This document shows positions 16,540-24,769 of a stretch of 64,000 nucleotides of DNA, piece by piece. The notes below the pieces were generated by a model, which saw nothing but the letters and a program-made list of their open reading frames with translations, ran no database searches and was not told the DNA's origin. This DNA is from Aerococcus sanguinicola. Lineage in GTDB: Bacteria; Bacillota; Bacilli; Lactobacillales; Aerococcaceae. The position numbers and the translations under genes are program-made. The DNA is taken from NCBI RefSeq assembly GCF_008726925.1, contig NZ_VYWO01000003.1:185737-249736 (forward strand), read 5' to 3'. How positions within the stretch are numbered: the stretch's first letter is position 1; every line of letters begins with the position of its first letter.

Positions 16540-16830
16540 TTAAATGGGGCGGAAGCCAGAGAAGACGAGTTTCTTGTAGCCTAAGAAGCGGAAGAGGCCA
16601 ATCTCCCAGTCGCCCCGGTCAGAGAGACGGATGGACCGGTGGAGGAAGATGGTGACGGGCCCCGCTTGATAGCTCTTATAGTTTTCCGGATGGTCGGGCT
16701 GGCCGCGCTTGACCTCTGGCTCGAAGTTACTGGCTTCACAGCAAGAATTGAATACAGACTGGGGGTATTCCACCCGTAAAGCACGGATCCCCTCAGCTTC
16801 TAAATAAGCTTGGGCTGGCTTGGAAATCAT
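16540..16830 (-). CDS. CC/Se-motif family small protein (HesB-like), function unknown
   Basis: A 96-aa cytosolic protein. Its pattern is an N-terminal SKPAQAYLEAEG helix, a CC pair at about residues 30-31 (NSCCEAS), then EVKRGQPDHPENYKSY, VTIFLHRSIRL and a closing FLGYKKLVFSGFRPI. It resembles short proteins described as the CC/Se motif family, in which the first Cys can be selenocysteine. This assignment is from memory of the pattern, not a search. No function is established. It has a good AAAGGAGG before ATG 16830 and an extended -10 (TGCTAAAAT, 16867-16875) above. It forms an operon with alsD. Confidence 0.6.
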   Translation of the reverse strand: MISKPAQAYLEAEGIRALRVEYPQSVFNSCCEASNFEPEVKRGQPDHPENYKSYQAGPVTIFLHRSIRLSDRGDWEIGLFRFLGYKKLVFSGFRPI

Positions 16831-16866
16831 CGCATCCTCCTTTATTTTCCTTAGTCATTTAGGCTT

Positions 16867-16875
16867 ATTTTAGCA
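16867..16875 (-). promoter_or_regulatory. Extended -10 promoter of the CC/Se-alsD operon
   Basis: Minus-strand TG-C-TAAAAT about 35 nt upstream of the first gene; no clear -35. Confidence 0.55.
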
Positions 16876-16895
16876 CAAGGGACGAAGCCATGGCA

Positions 16896-16933
16896 AAAAA
16901 ATGGAGGCCCAGAAGTCTTATTCTAGGGCCCCG
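16896..16933 (-). terminator. Terminator downstream of the lipoprotein pseudogene
   Basis: On the minus strand, GGGGCCC pairs with GGGCCTCC around a loop of about 15 nt and is followed by T7. Confidence 0.55.
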
Positions 16934-16966
16934 TAAATTTTGTCTATTTGTTGAGGAAGCTAGTGC

Positions 16967-17248
16967 TTAAAATTTAATATCAATGGCTTGGGTTTTAATC
17001 ATTGGATCCACGGCAGCTACATCCATCGTCCTAGCAGTGGTCATTTGTAAGGAAAAGCCCTCAAAGTCTTCAGTTGCTAGGACAACTCGCATGACTTGGT
17101 CAGAAGGATTTTCAATTCTCCCACTTTTGTTAGTTCTTCAGGCTTGTTTTCTTTACTTTCTTCCTGCCTGGCGCTTTCTTAGCTTGATCTCCACAAGAAA
17201 AAATTTTACTTTTCTTGTGCAAAAGATTTGCTTTTTTTTTTGGCTCAT
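16967..17248 (-). pseudogene. Decayed lipoprotein gene (frameshifted remnant)
   Basis: Minus-strand translation gives recognisable pieces in different frames. From ATG 17248 comes a Lys-rich start and IFSCGDQAKKAPG, a lipobox-like cysteine with a short linker. After a shift comes RQEESKENKPEELTKVGE, and after another NPSDQVMRVVLATEDFEGFSLQMTT, closing with AVDPMIKTQAIDIKF before TAA at 16967. Together they read as a small secreted lipoprotein with a beta-rich C-terminus broken by two frameshifts and lacking most of a signal helix. A terminator follows. The plus-strand ORF over the same bases is antisense. It could be of DUF4352/DUF5067 type, but this is a guess. Confidence 0.5.
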
Positions 17249-17334
17249 ATGTTGAAATAAAAGTGCAAAAGCTGACTTGTTTAATGTTTAACTTATAGTC
17301 ATTACTCGGAAAATATAAAGGAAGAGTGATTGAA

Positions 17335-17487
17335 ATGCCTCATCGTCTACTACACTTCTTATATGTACTCTTCGTGGCTTTTGTAACCTTAGCATGGTTC
17401 TATTTCTGTAAACACCTAACTTTAAAAGGCTTTTGGTCACAGTTCTTCAAAGTAAGAGATGACGATGATAATGACTCTGACGATTAA
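17335..17487 (+). CDS. Small orphan membrane protein with acidic tail
   Basis: A 50-aa ORF with one hydrophobic helix (about residues 5-25, LLHFLYVLFVAFVTLAWFYF), a short basic/aromatic stretch (KHLTLKGFWSQFFKVR) and an acidic C-terminus (DDDDNDSDD). A GGAAGAG site lies 9 nt before the ATG, and a strong terminator follows at 17538. Nothing similar comes to mind and no function is proposed. The complete ORF, ribosome site and terminator argue for a real gene, but the length leaves room for chance. Confidence 0.5.
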   Translation: MPHRLLHFLYVLFVAFVTLAWFYFCKHLTLKGFWSQFFKVRDDDDNDSDD

Positions 17488-17537
17488 GTGGCCTTGTCTT
17501 CTTTTGATAGGGATAGTTGGATTAGATGGATGAAAAC

Positions 17538-17576
17538 AAAAGCAGCCTGGCAGATTGACCTGCTGGGCTGCTTTTT
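17538..17576 (+). terminator. Rho-independent terminator after the small membrane protein
   Basis: AAAAGCAGCC (17538-17547) pairs with GGCTGCTTTT (about 17566-17575), with an inner GGCAG/CTGCT extension, followed by T. Confidence 0.8.
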
Positions 17577-17740
17577 TATGGATTCTATTGATCTCTTAAT
17601 TTAGCTAGCTAAATTAAAAAAAGTTATAGAAATTCGAGTAAAAACTAGCTCTTATTAGACCTTACGAGCCTTTAGTAAGTGCGACAAAGGCTGACAAATC
17701 AACACTGGTCTTTATTAGCCCTCACTAGCTTTCACAAAAA

Positions 17741-17829
17741 GGAGACGAAGGGATTCGAACCCTCGTGCCGGTAGTCACCGACAAGTTGATTTCGAGTCAA
17801 CCGCGTTATGACCTCTTCGCTACGTCTCC
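17741..17829 (-). tRNA. tRNA-Ser (anticodon CGA)
   Basis: Minus-strand 89-nt gene with a 7-bp acceptor stem (GGAGACG/CGTCTCC), anticodon stem GTTGA/TCAAC around loop CTCGAAA, a long class II variable arm, and a GAGGG-TTCGAAT-CCCTT T arm. The anticodon CGA reads UCG. No CCA is encoded; T5 follows directly. The bases from 17580 to 17740 downstream hold only two imperfect copies of a TCTTATTAG..CCT..AC.AGC pattern about 60 bp apart (near 17650 and 17710). The bases from 17830 to 17950 hold nothing I can name. Confidence 0.95.
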
Positions 17830-17960
17830 ATAGAATAAGTACAAGAATTATCTTAACTCGAATTGCTTAGAAATTCAAGGGGAAATTGTAATGGGTATGG
17901 TGAGCAGTGCGCTTTTCCCAAAATAGTCTGGCACCTGCCTAGGCGGCCTGGAAGGATTTG

Positions 17961-17969
17961 TGTTAAAAT
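17961..17969 (+). promoter_or_regulatory. Extended -10 promoter of mutS
   Basis: TG-T-TAAAAT about 80 nt upstream of the mutS start; no clear -35. Confidence 0.5.
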
Positions 17970-18049
17970 GGGAAGATGAATCGTTCAGCCAAGCCCGTTC
18001 TCGCTTGGAAATCACAGACTAGATATAGATACAAGCAAAGGAGTGCAAG

Positions 18050-20638
18050 ATGGTTCAAAAGAAGAAAACGCCTATGATGGAGCAGTATGATGCCATGAAG
18101 GCGAAGTATCCCGATGCCTTTCTCTTTTTTAGGCTGGGAGATTTTTATGAATTATTTAATGAGGATGCCTTGAAGGCGGCCCAGCTCTTAGAGATTACCT
18201 TGACCAGTCGCAATAAGAATGCGGAAGATCCGATTCCGATGTGTGGCGTTCCCTACCATGCGGCGGGGGACTATATCCGCCAACTGATTCGTTTGGGCTA
18301 TAAGGTAGCCATTGCTGAGCAGATGGAAGATCCCAAGCAGGCCAAGGGGATGGTCCGCCGGGAAGTGATCCGCTTGATTACACCTGGGACCTACCTGGAA
18401 GAAGGGGGCCAGCAGACCAATAATTATATTTGTTCTCTGATTAAGACGCACTCGGCCTATGCTTTAGCCCACAGTGACCTGGGGACAGGGGAGCTGCAGG
18501 TCACCCAGCTGAACAATTTGGAGGGCCTCTTGACTGAATTTGCCCAGCTCCAGCCCAGCGAATTGGTAGTTGAGGCAGAGCCGGAGTCAGAGCTCTTAGA
18601 CAAGCTAGAGCGCCTGGCTTCCTTTACCCTGTCTGTTTATGCGCCGGACCCAGCATCTATCGAAGACCAGGGCCATTTACTGGCCGCGATTGAAGCTGAG
18701 GATGAGCGCACCGCCTTGAGCTTGCTTCTGGCCTATGTCCAAGCGACCCAGTTCCAGATGGTGGACCACTGGCAGGCGGCCCAGCACTATGAAGTGGACC
18801 ATTACCTGCACTTGGACCACTATGCCAAGCGTAACTTGGAATTAACAGAATCGATTCGGACCCGCCAACAGGCCAATAGTCTCTTAGCCTTCCTCAACCA
18901 GACGCGGACAGCCATGGGCGGCCGGCTCTTGCGTCAGTGGCTCGACCGGCCCTTAATTATTGCCAAAGATATTGAACGTCGGCAGGATTGTGTGGCTGAT
19001 CTCATGGACCAGTATTTTGTTCGCTTAGAGATCCAAGAACAGCTCAAGGGAGTTTATGATCTGGAGCGCTTGGTGGCTAAGATTTCTATGGGCAGTGTCA
19101 ATGCCCGTGAACTTCTCCAGCTCAAGCAATCTTTAAGCAAGGTGCCAGCCCTTGTCCATAATCTTCAAATTTTATTGGGAGAGGATGAAAGCCGTCAAGC
19201 CCACTGGCAGCCGGTCTTAGAGAGCCTCACCGCCTTGCCGGAAGTGGTCGACTTGATCGACCGGGCCATTGATCCTGACGCCAATGTTCAGATTACAGAA
19301 GGTAATATTATTCGCGACGGCTTCAATGACCAACTTGACCACTACCGGGATGCCATGCGCCACGGTAAGGCCTGGATCGCCCAGCTCCAGGCGGACGAGC
19401 GCAAGCGGACAGGGATCAAGTCGCTCAAGGTCGGTTACAATAAGGTCTTCGGATACTATATCGAGGTCACCAAGGCCAACCTCCAGCTCCTGGATGCCCT
19501 GGAGGAGAATAATTACGAACGCAAGCAGACCCTGGCCAATGCGGAACGCTTTATCACGCCTGAATTAAAGGAGATGGAAAGAACGCTCTTGGAAGCGGAA
19601 GATAAGTCCATCGATTTGGAATACCAACTGTTTATCCAGGTGAGAGACCAGGTCAAAGGCTGCAAGCAGGACCTCCAGGCTCTGGCTAAGTCGGTAGCTA
19701 GCCTGGACGTCTTGCAGAGCTTTGCCCAGATCAGTGAGGACCATCAATTCGTCCGCCCCGAAATTTCACTGGAAGACCGCAACTTGGAGATTATCGACAG
19801 CCGCCACCCCGTCGTGGAAGCGGTCATTGGCAAGGACCAATTTGTGCCTAATTCGATTGTGATGGATGAGGCCACCAATGTCTTGCTGATTACAGGGCCC
19901 AATATGTCCGGGAAGTCGACCTATATGCGGCAGCTCGCCCTGATTGTCATCATGGCCCAGATGGGATCTTATGTTCCTGCTAAGTCAGCTAAGATGCCGA
20001 TTTTTGACCAAATCTTTACCCGGATCGGGGCAGCGGATGACTTAATTTCAGGCCAATCCACCTTTATGGTTGAGATGTTGGAAGCTAACCAAGCTATCCA
20101 GTATGCGACAGACCGCAGCCTTCTTCTCTTCGATGAGATTGGCCGGGGAACCTCGACTTATGATGGGATTGCCTTAGCCCAGGCCATCTTGGAATACCTT
20201 CATGACCACTTAGAGGCCAAGCTGCTCTTCTCCACCCACTACCATGAGCTAACCAGCCTGGAAGATCGTTTGCCTGGCCTGCGCAATATCCATGTGGGGG
20301 CCAGTGAGAAGGATGGGGAACTCGTCTTCCTCCATAAGATTTTCCCTGGACCAGCTGACCGGAGTTATGGGATCCATGTGGCTAAGTTGGCTGGTATGCC
20401 AGCCAGTCTATTGGCGAATGCCAAGCAGATTCTAAAAGAACTCCAGGAAGGTCAGGCAGGCGAGCAAACGGGACAATTGAGCCTCTTCAGTGTAGCCGAG
20501 ACTCGTCCAGCCCCCGAAGATCCCAAAGCGACCTGGGTGATGGACCAGTTGGACCAGGTAGATATTAACGAAACAAGCCCCATCCAGGCTTTTGAAATTT
20601 TGCGTAAGCTTCTGGCGAAAGTGGAAGGAGACGATTAA
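18050..20638 (+). CDS. mutS: DNA mismatch repair protein MutS
   Basis: Recognises base mismatches and small loops and recruits MutL using ATP. At 862 aa it has normal length. The mismatch-reading Phe-x-Glu lies in GDFYELF near residue 40. A lever/clamp region follows, then the ABC ATPase with Walker A GPNMSGKST at 616-624, LISGQSTFMVEM and Walker B LLLFDEIGRGTSTYDG, and a C-terminal helix-turn-helix region (SYGIHVAKLAGMP). The start ATG 18050 has AAAGGAG 7 nt up. mutL begins 2 nt after its stop. Confidence 0.97.
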   Translation: MVQKKKTPMMEQYDAMKAKYPDAFLFFRLGDFYELFNEDALKAAQLLEITLTSRNKNAEDPIPMCGVPYHAAGDYIRQLIRLGYKVAIAEQMEDPKQAKGMVRREVIRLITPGTYLEEGGQQTNNYICSLIKTHSAYALAHSDLGTGELQVTQLNNLEGLLTEFAQLQPSELVVEAEPESELLDKLERLASFTLSVYAPDPASIEDQGHLLAAIEAEDERTALSLLLAYVQATQFQMVDHWQAAQHYEVDHYLHLDHYAKRNLELTESIRTRQQANSLLAFLNQTRTAMGGRLLRQWLDRPLIIAKDIERRQDCVADLMDQYFVRLEIQEQLKGVYDLERLVAKISMGSVNARELLQLKQSLSKVPALVHNLQILLGEDESRQAHWQPVLESLTALPEVVDLIDRAIDPDANVQITEGNIIRDGFNDQLDHYRDAMRHGKAWIAQLQADERKRTGIKSLKVGYNKVFGYYIEVTKANLQLLDALEENNYERKQTLANAERFITPELKEMERTLLEAEDKSIDLEYQLFIQVRDQVKGCKQDLQALAKSVASLDVLQSFAQISEDHQFVRPEISLEDRNLEIIDSRHPVVEAVIGKDQFVPNSIVMDEATNVLLITGPNMSGKSTYMRQLALIVIMAQMGSYVPAKSAKMPIFDQIFTRIGAADDLISGQSTFMVEMLEANQAIQYATDRSLLLFDEIGRGTSTYDGIALAQAILEYLHDHLEAKLLFSTHYHELTSLEDRLPGLRNIHVGASEKDGELVFLHKIFPGPADRSYGIHVAKLAGMPASLLANAKQILKELQEGQAGEQTGQLSLFSVAETRPAPEDPKATWVMDQLDQVDINETSPIQAFEILRKLLAKVEGDD

Positions 20639-20640
20639 GC

Positions 20641-22581
20641 ATGGGAATCCAACTCTTACCGAGTCAGGTGGCTGACCAGATTGCAGCAGGGGAAGTGGTC
20701 GAACGTCCGGCTTCCGTTGTCAAGGAATTGGTAGAGAATGCCATCGATGGCCAGGCCACAGAGATTGAAATTCGCGTGGAAGAGGCCGGCTTACGGAGTA
20801 TCCAAGTGATTGATGACGGGATTGGAATTGCTGCAAAGGAAGTGGACCTGGCCTTTAAACGCCATGCCACGTCTAAGATCCATCAGAGCCAGGATTTATT
20901 CCGTATCCATTCGCTGGGCTTTCGCGGGGAGGCCCTTCCTAGTATTGCCTCCGTTTCCGAGATGACCCTGGAGACCTCAGATGGTGAGACGGGGTCTTGG
21001 GTCTACTTGCAGGCAGGGGAAGTGGTAGACCGGCGGGAGAGCCACCTCCGTCAGGGGACCTCTGTCTTAGTAGAAAACCTCTTCTACAATACGCCGGCAC
21101 GCTTGAAGTATATTAAGAGCCTGCCTACTGAACTCTCCCATATTTCCAATATCATTAACCGCCAGGCCTTGGGGCACCCCCAGATTCGTTTCCGCTATTT
21201 TAATGAAGACAAGCTGGTCTTCGAGACTAATGGGAAGGGGCGACTCCAGGAAGTCTTGGCGGCGGTTTATGGCTTCAAGCAAGCCCGGGAGATGTATCCC
21301 TTGGAGGCCGAGAGCTTGGACTTTAACTTGGCGGGCTATGTGTCACCGCCGACCTTGACCCGGGCCAGTAAGAATTATATCTCGCTCTATCTGAATGGCC
21401 GCTATATCCGGAACTACAAGCTGAACCAAGCGGTGATTGATGGCTACCGGGAGAAGCTGATGATTGGGCGCTATCCGATTGCCGTGATCCATATCGAAGC
21501 CGACCCCCAGCTCCTCGATGTCAATGTCCACCCCACCAAGATGGAGGTGCGAATCTCCAAGGAGGACGTCCTCTATGACTTAATCAGAGAGAGCTTGGAC
21601 CATATCTTCCAACCCCTCCAGCGGATTCCAGAGGCGGACCAGCCCCTCCAATATACTGAAGAGTTGAAGCCAGAAACTTTCCGCTTGGAGGAGACTTATG
21701 AGCAGGGTGAACTTCCCTTGTCCAGCTCGCAAAAGCCAAGCCAGCGTCGTGGTGACATTGAGCCAGCCAGCCGACCGATACGAGGGGCTAGTCATTCGGA
21801 GGAAGAAGCGCTTCAGCCAGCTAAGCAAGTTCTTAAGTCCGAAGCAGCTGAAAGCAAGGCCCAACCGGCTTCTTCAGAAACCGTTCAAGCCTCGATTGAG
21901 GAGCGGCAACATAAGCACAGTGAGCAAGAAGTCTGGCGGGATGTGGACCGGATTACACGGATCGATGCGGACCAGTCTGACCAATCCCCGCGCTTCCCTG
22001 ACCTGGACTATATCGGCCAATTGCACGGGACTTACCTGCTGGCTTCCGATGCCAGTGGCATGTACCTGCTGGACCAGCACGCCATGCAGGAGCGGATCAA
22101 ATATGAATACTACCGGGACCATATTGGCTCTTACGGAACGGCCATGCAGGAGTTGTTGATTCCTGAGCTCTTTGAATTTACCCAGGATGAGATGCTTGAA
22201 ATCCAACCCCTCCTGCCTAAATTAAAGGAGATGCAGCTCGACTTCGAGCTATTTGGTAGCCGCACCTTGCAGTTGTCGGCCCATCCCATTTGGATTCGAT
22301 CGGACCAGGTCCATGAGACGGTGGAGGAATTGATCCAATTGGCCTTGACCGATAAGTCAGCCAGTGTGAGCAAGTTCCGTCAAGCGACCGCTATTATGAT
22401 GAGCTGCAAGCTGTCCATTAAGGCCAACCACTACTTATCCGATGACCAGGCCAAGCAACTCATTGCAGACCTGAGCCAGTGTCAGAATCCCTTTAACTGT
22501 GCCCATGGGCGCCCTGTCTTGATCCATTACTCGACCTATGAGATTGAGCGCTTGTTCAAGCGCATCCAGGATAGCCGCTAG
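20641..22581 (+). CDS. mutL: DNA mismatch repair protein MutL (endonuclease type)
   Basis: Links MutS to strand removal. The 646 aa contain an N-terminal GHKL ATPase (AAGEVVERPASVVKELVENAIDG; RGEALPSIASVSE), a variable linker at about 340-450 rich in Ser, Gln and Glu, and a C-terminal dimerisation/nuclease domain. That domain carries the metal motif DQHAMQERIKYE near residue 480, matching the DQHA-x2-E-x4-E of nicking MutL proteins. It also has SCKLSIKAN and CAHGRP, where the usual motif is CPHGRP. The nuclease motif means strand breaks do not need a MutH, which is absent in Firmicutes. It is coupled to mutS. Confidence 0.96.
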   Translation: MGIQLLPSQVADQIAAGEVVERPASVVKELVENAIDGQATEIEIRVEEAGLRSIQVIDDGIGIAAKEVDLAFKRHATSKIHQSQDLFRIHSLGFRGEALPSIASVSEMTLETSDGETGSWVYLQAGEVVDRRESHLRQGTSVLVENLFYNTPARLKYIKSLPTELSHISNIINRQALGHPQIRFRYFNEDKLVFETNGKGRLQEVLAAVYGFKQAREMYPLEAESLDFNLAGYVSPPTLTRASKNYISLYLNGRYIRNYKLNQAVIDGYREKLMIGRYPIAVIHIEADPQLLDVNVHPTKMEVRISKEDVLYDLIRESLDHIFQPLQRIPEADQPLQYTEELKPETFRLEETYEQGELPLSSSQKPSQRRGDIEPASRPIRGASHSEEEALQPAKQVLKSEAAESKAQPASSETVQASIEERQHKHSEQEVWRDVDRITRIDADQSDQSPRFPDLDYIGQLHGTYLLASDASGMYLLDQHAMQERIKYEYYRDHIGSYGTAMQELLIPELFEFTQDEMLEIQPLLPKLKEMQLDFELFGSRTLQLSAHPIWIRSDQVHETVEELIQLALTDKSASVSKFRQATAIMMSCKLSIKANHYLSDDQAKQLIADLSQCQNPFNCAHGRPVLIHYSTYEIERLFKRIQDSR

Positions 22582-22587
22582 ACTCGG

Positions 22588-22625
22588 GCACAAACGTTCG
22601 CATTCTACAAGCTTTATGTTAGAAT
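22588..22625 (+). promoter_or_regulatory. msrB-ruvAB promoter with a degenerate LexA-like box
   Basis: An extended -10 TG-T-TAGAAT spans 22617-22625, with a weak -35 TTCGCA at 22597-22602. GCAC-AAAC-GTTC at 22588-22599 differs from the GAAC-N4-GTTC operator by one base and overlaps the -35. ruvAB is SOS-controlled in many Firmicutes, so a LexA site here is plausible but unproven. Confidence 0.4.
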
Positions 22626-22657
22626 AAAAGAGAAAGAGACTTAAAGGAGTGACCAAA

Positions 22658-23095
22658 ATGGACCAAGCAAATAAAGAAAAACGTTTGAAAGAATTAGATG
22701 ATATCCAATACCGGGTGACCCAAGAGAGTGGAACAGAAGCCCCTTTCTCAGGAAAGTATGATGACCACTATGAGAAGGGAATCTATGTGGATATTGTAGA
22801 CGGAAGTCCGCTCTTCGCATCAACGACTAAATTTAATGCAGGATGCGGCTGGCCTTCTTTCTCCAAGCCTTTAATTGAGGAAGAAATTAAGGAAAATACC
22901 GATACCAGCCACGGCATGGTGCGGACAGAAGTGCGTAGCCAAGGGGCAGATTCCCACCTGGGCCATGTCTTTAACGACGGGCCGAAAGACCAAGGGGGCC
23001 TGCGCTATTGTATCAACTCAGCAGCCTTAGACTTCATTCCTTATGAAGAAATGGATGAAAAAGGCTATGGCGACTATAAGAAGTTTGTAGAATAG
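22658..23095 (+). CDS. msrB: Peptide-methionine (R)-S-oxide reductase MsrB
   Basis: Repairs methionine-R-sulfoxide in oxidised proteins, using thioredoxin. The 145 aa show the family blocks [30 protein letters not shown] and [14 protein letters not shown], and the catalytic cysteine in [13 protein letters not shown]. The CxxC pairs that bind structural zinc in other members are missing, as in many lactic bacteria. I start at ATG 22658 because the in-frame GTG at 22649 touches the AAAGGAG ribosome site. ruvA follows 12 nt later, so this gene may share the ruvAB transcript. Confidence 0.93.
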   Translation: MDQANKEKRLKELDDIQYRVTQESGTEAPFSGKYDDHYEKGIYVDIVDGSPLFASTTKFNAGCGWPSFSKPLIEEEIKENTDTSHGMVRTEVRSQGADSHLGHVFNDGPKDQGGLRYCINSAALDFIPYEEMDEKGYGDYKKFVE

Positions 23096-23107
23096 GAGCA
23101 TCCAGCA

Positions 23108-23707
23108 ATGTATGCTTACTTTAAAGGAAAAATTACCAGCATTTTACCGAATGCTGTCGTGATCGAAGTGAATGGGATTGGTTACCAAGTGATTATGGCC
23201 AATCCCTATCGCTTTTCTAGTCGACTAGGGCAAGAAGCGACCATCTGGCTCTACCAGTCTGTTAGTCAAGATAGCATCCGCCTCTATGGCTTCAGCGATG
23301 AAGCGGAGAGGGACTTATTCTTGCACTTGATTTCAGTGTCTGGGATTGGCCCCCGAAGTGCCTTGTCAATCCTCAGCTTGGGCGACCACCAAGGTTTAGT
23401 CCGGGCTATTGACCAGGCGGATAGCCAGTTTCTCACTAAGTTTCCAGGGGTAGGGAAGAAGACGGCCCAGCAGATTATCCTCGACTTGCAGGGCAAATTG
23501 ACCGGTGCCAGCCAAGGTCAGGACCAGCCAGACCAAGCGGCAACCAGCCAGGCCAATCCCATTGCCCAAGAACTCGAGGAAGCCTTAGACAGCCTAGGCT
23601 ATGCCAAACGTGATATCCAGCGGGTGGTCAAGCAAATGGACTTTGATCAAGTGGCCACCACTTCGGAAGCCATCCGCCAGGCCTTGCGCTTGATCACGGC
23701 TCGCTAG
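23108..23707 (+). CDS. ruvA: Holliday junction branch migration protein RuvA
   Basis: Tetramer that grips four-way junctions and loads RuvB. The 199 aa consist of an OB domain (MYAYFKGKITSILPNAVVIEVNGIGYQV), twin helix-hairpin-helix motifs (LISVSGIGPRSALSIL; LTKFPGVGKKTAQQIILDL), an acidic/Gln linker and domain III (EALDSLGYAKRDIQRVVKQ) that contacts RuvB. It is followed 37 nt later by ruvB. Confidence 0.96.
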   Translation: MYAYFKGKITSILPNAVVIEVNGIGYQVIMANPYRFSSRLGQEATIWLYQSVSQDSIRLYGFSDEAERDLFLHLISVSGIGPRSALSILSLGDHQGLVRAIDQADSQFLTKFPGVGKKTAQQIILDLQGKLTGASQGQDQPDQAATSQANPIAQELEEALDSLGYAKRDIQRVVKQMDFDQVATTSEAIRQALRLITAR

Positions 23708-23744
23708 TTGAGAAGAGATAAGACAGGATGAAAGGAGACTTTCG

Positions 23745-24752
23745 ATGGCAGAGCGTATAGTAGATGAGAATAACCAAGGCCTAGATGAGGAACGCTTTGA
23801 AGGTTCGCTCCGTCCCCAGTACTTAAGGGATTATATTGGGCAATCTGCCCTCAAGAAAGAACTGGCCGTCTATATCCAAGCCTGCCAGGCCCGCGACGAG
23901 TCCTTGGACCATGTCCTCCTCTACGGCCCGCCCGGCTTGGGGAAGACTACCCTGGCCTATGTGCTAGCCAATGAACTGGAGGTCGGTGTCCACACGACGA
24001 GTGGGCCGGCTATTGAGAAGACAGGGGACTTGCTGGTCTTATTGAATGAGATGGCCCCCGGCGATATTCTCTTTATTGACGAGATCCACCGCATGCCCCG
24101 GGTGGTTGAAGAGATGCTCTATTCCGCCATGGAAGACTTTCGCGTGGACATTATTGTGGGGCAGGATACGGAGGCCCATGCCATCCAATTTGACCTGCCT
24201 CCTTTCACCTTAATGGGGGCAACGACCCGGGCGGGGGCACTCTCAGCCCCTCTGCGCGATCGCTTCGGCATTGTCAAGCAATTGCGCTATTACAGCCCCG
24301 AAGAGCTCAAAGCCATTGTTCAGCGGACCAGTCAGGTGCTGGCTAGCCCAATCGATGACCAGGCTAGCCAGGAAATCGCCTTGCGGTCAAGGGGGACACC
24401 GCGGATAGCTAACCGCTTATTGAAGCGGGTCCGTGACTTTGCCCAGGTCTTTAATGAGGACCAACGTATTGACTTGGCCATCACCCGCAAGGCCTTGGAG
24501 GTTTTGGAAGTTGATGACAAAGGCTTGGATGCCGTTGACCGGAAGATCTTAGAAACCATGATTTATTACTACCAAGGAGGGCCGGTGGGTTTATCCACCA
24601 TTGCAGCCAATATTGCAGAAGACCCCCTCACTGTCGAAGATATGTATGAACCCTACCTGATTCAAAATGGCTTCCTCCAGCGGACACCTAGGGGCCGGAT
24701 CGTGACCCCCCTAGCCTATAGCCATTTAGGAATTGAAATCGAAAGCACGTAA
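23745..24752 (+). CDS. ruvB: Holliday junction DNA helicase RuvB
   Basis: AAA+ hexamer that drives branch migration with RuvA. The 335 aa carry Walker [10 protein letters not shown] near residue 64, Walker B LFIDEIHR, sensor 1 [18 protein letters not shown] and a C-terminal winged helix ([21 protein letters not shown]). A strong GAAAGGAG precedes ATG 23745. The ruvA-ruvB-queA run is a standard Firmicute cluster. Confidence 0.97.
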   Translation: MAERIVDENNQGLDEERFEGSLRPQYLRDYIGQSALKKELAVYIQACQARDESLDHVLLYGPPGLGKTTLAYVLANELEVGVHTTSGPAIEKTGDLLVLLNEMAPGDILFIDEIHRMPRVVEEMLYSAMEDFRVDIIVGQDTEAHAIQFDLPPFTLMGATTRAGALSAPLRDRFGIVKQLRYYSPEELKAIVQRTSQVLASPIDDQASQEIALRSRGTPRIANRLLKRVRDFAQVFNEDQRIDLAITRKALEVLEVDDKGLDAVDRKILETMIYYYQGGPVGLSTIAANIAEDPLTVEDMYEPYLIQNGFLQRTPRGRIVTPLAYSHLGIEIEST

Positions 24753-24769
24753 AAAAGGAAGCGAATGGA

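Noticed and set aside
16983..17255. Plus-strand 90-aa ORF
   Set aside because: It is antisense to the lipoprotein remnant, whose minus-strand translation gives recognisable protein-like segments.
17741..17829. tRNA-Ser as an occupied prophage or island attachment site
   Set aside because: No integrase, no repeated tRNA 3' segment and no phage genes lie nearby; only weak imperfect repeats.
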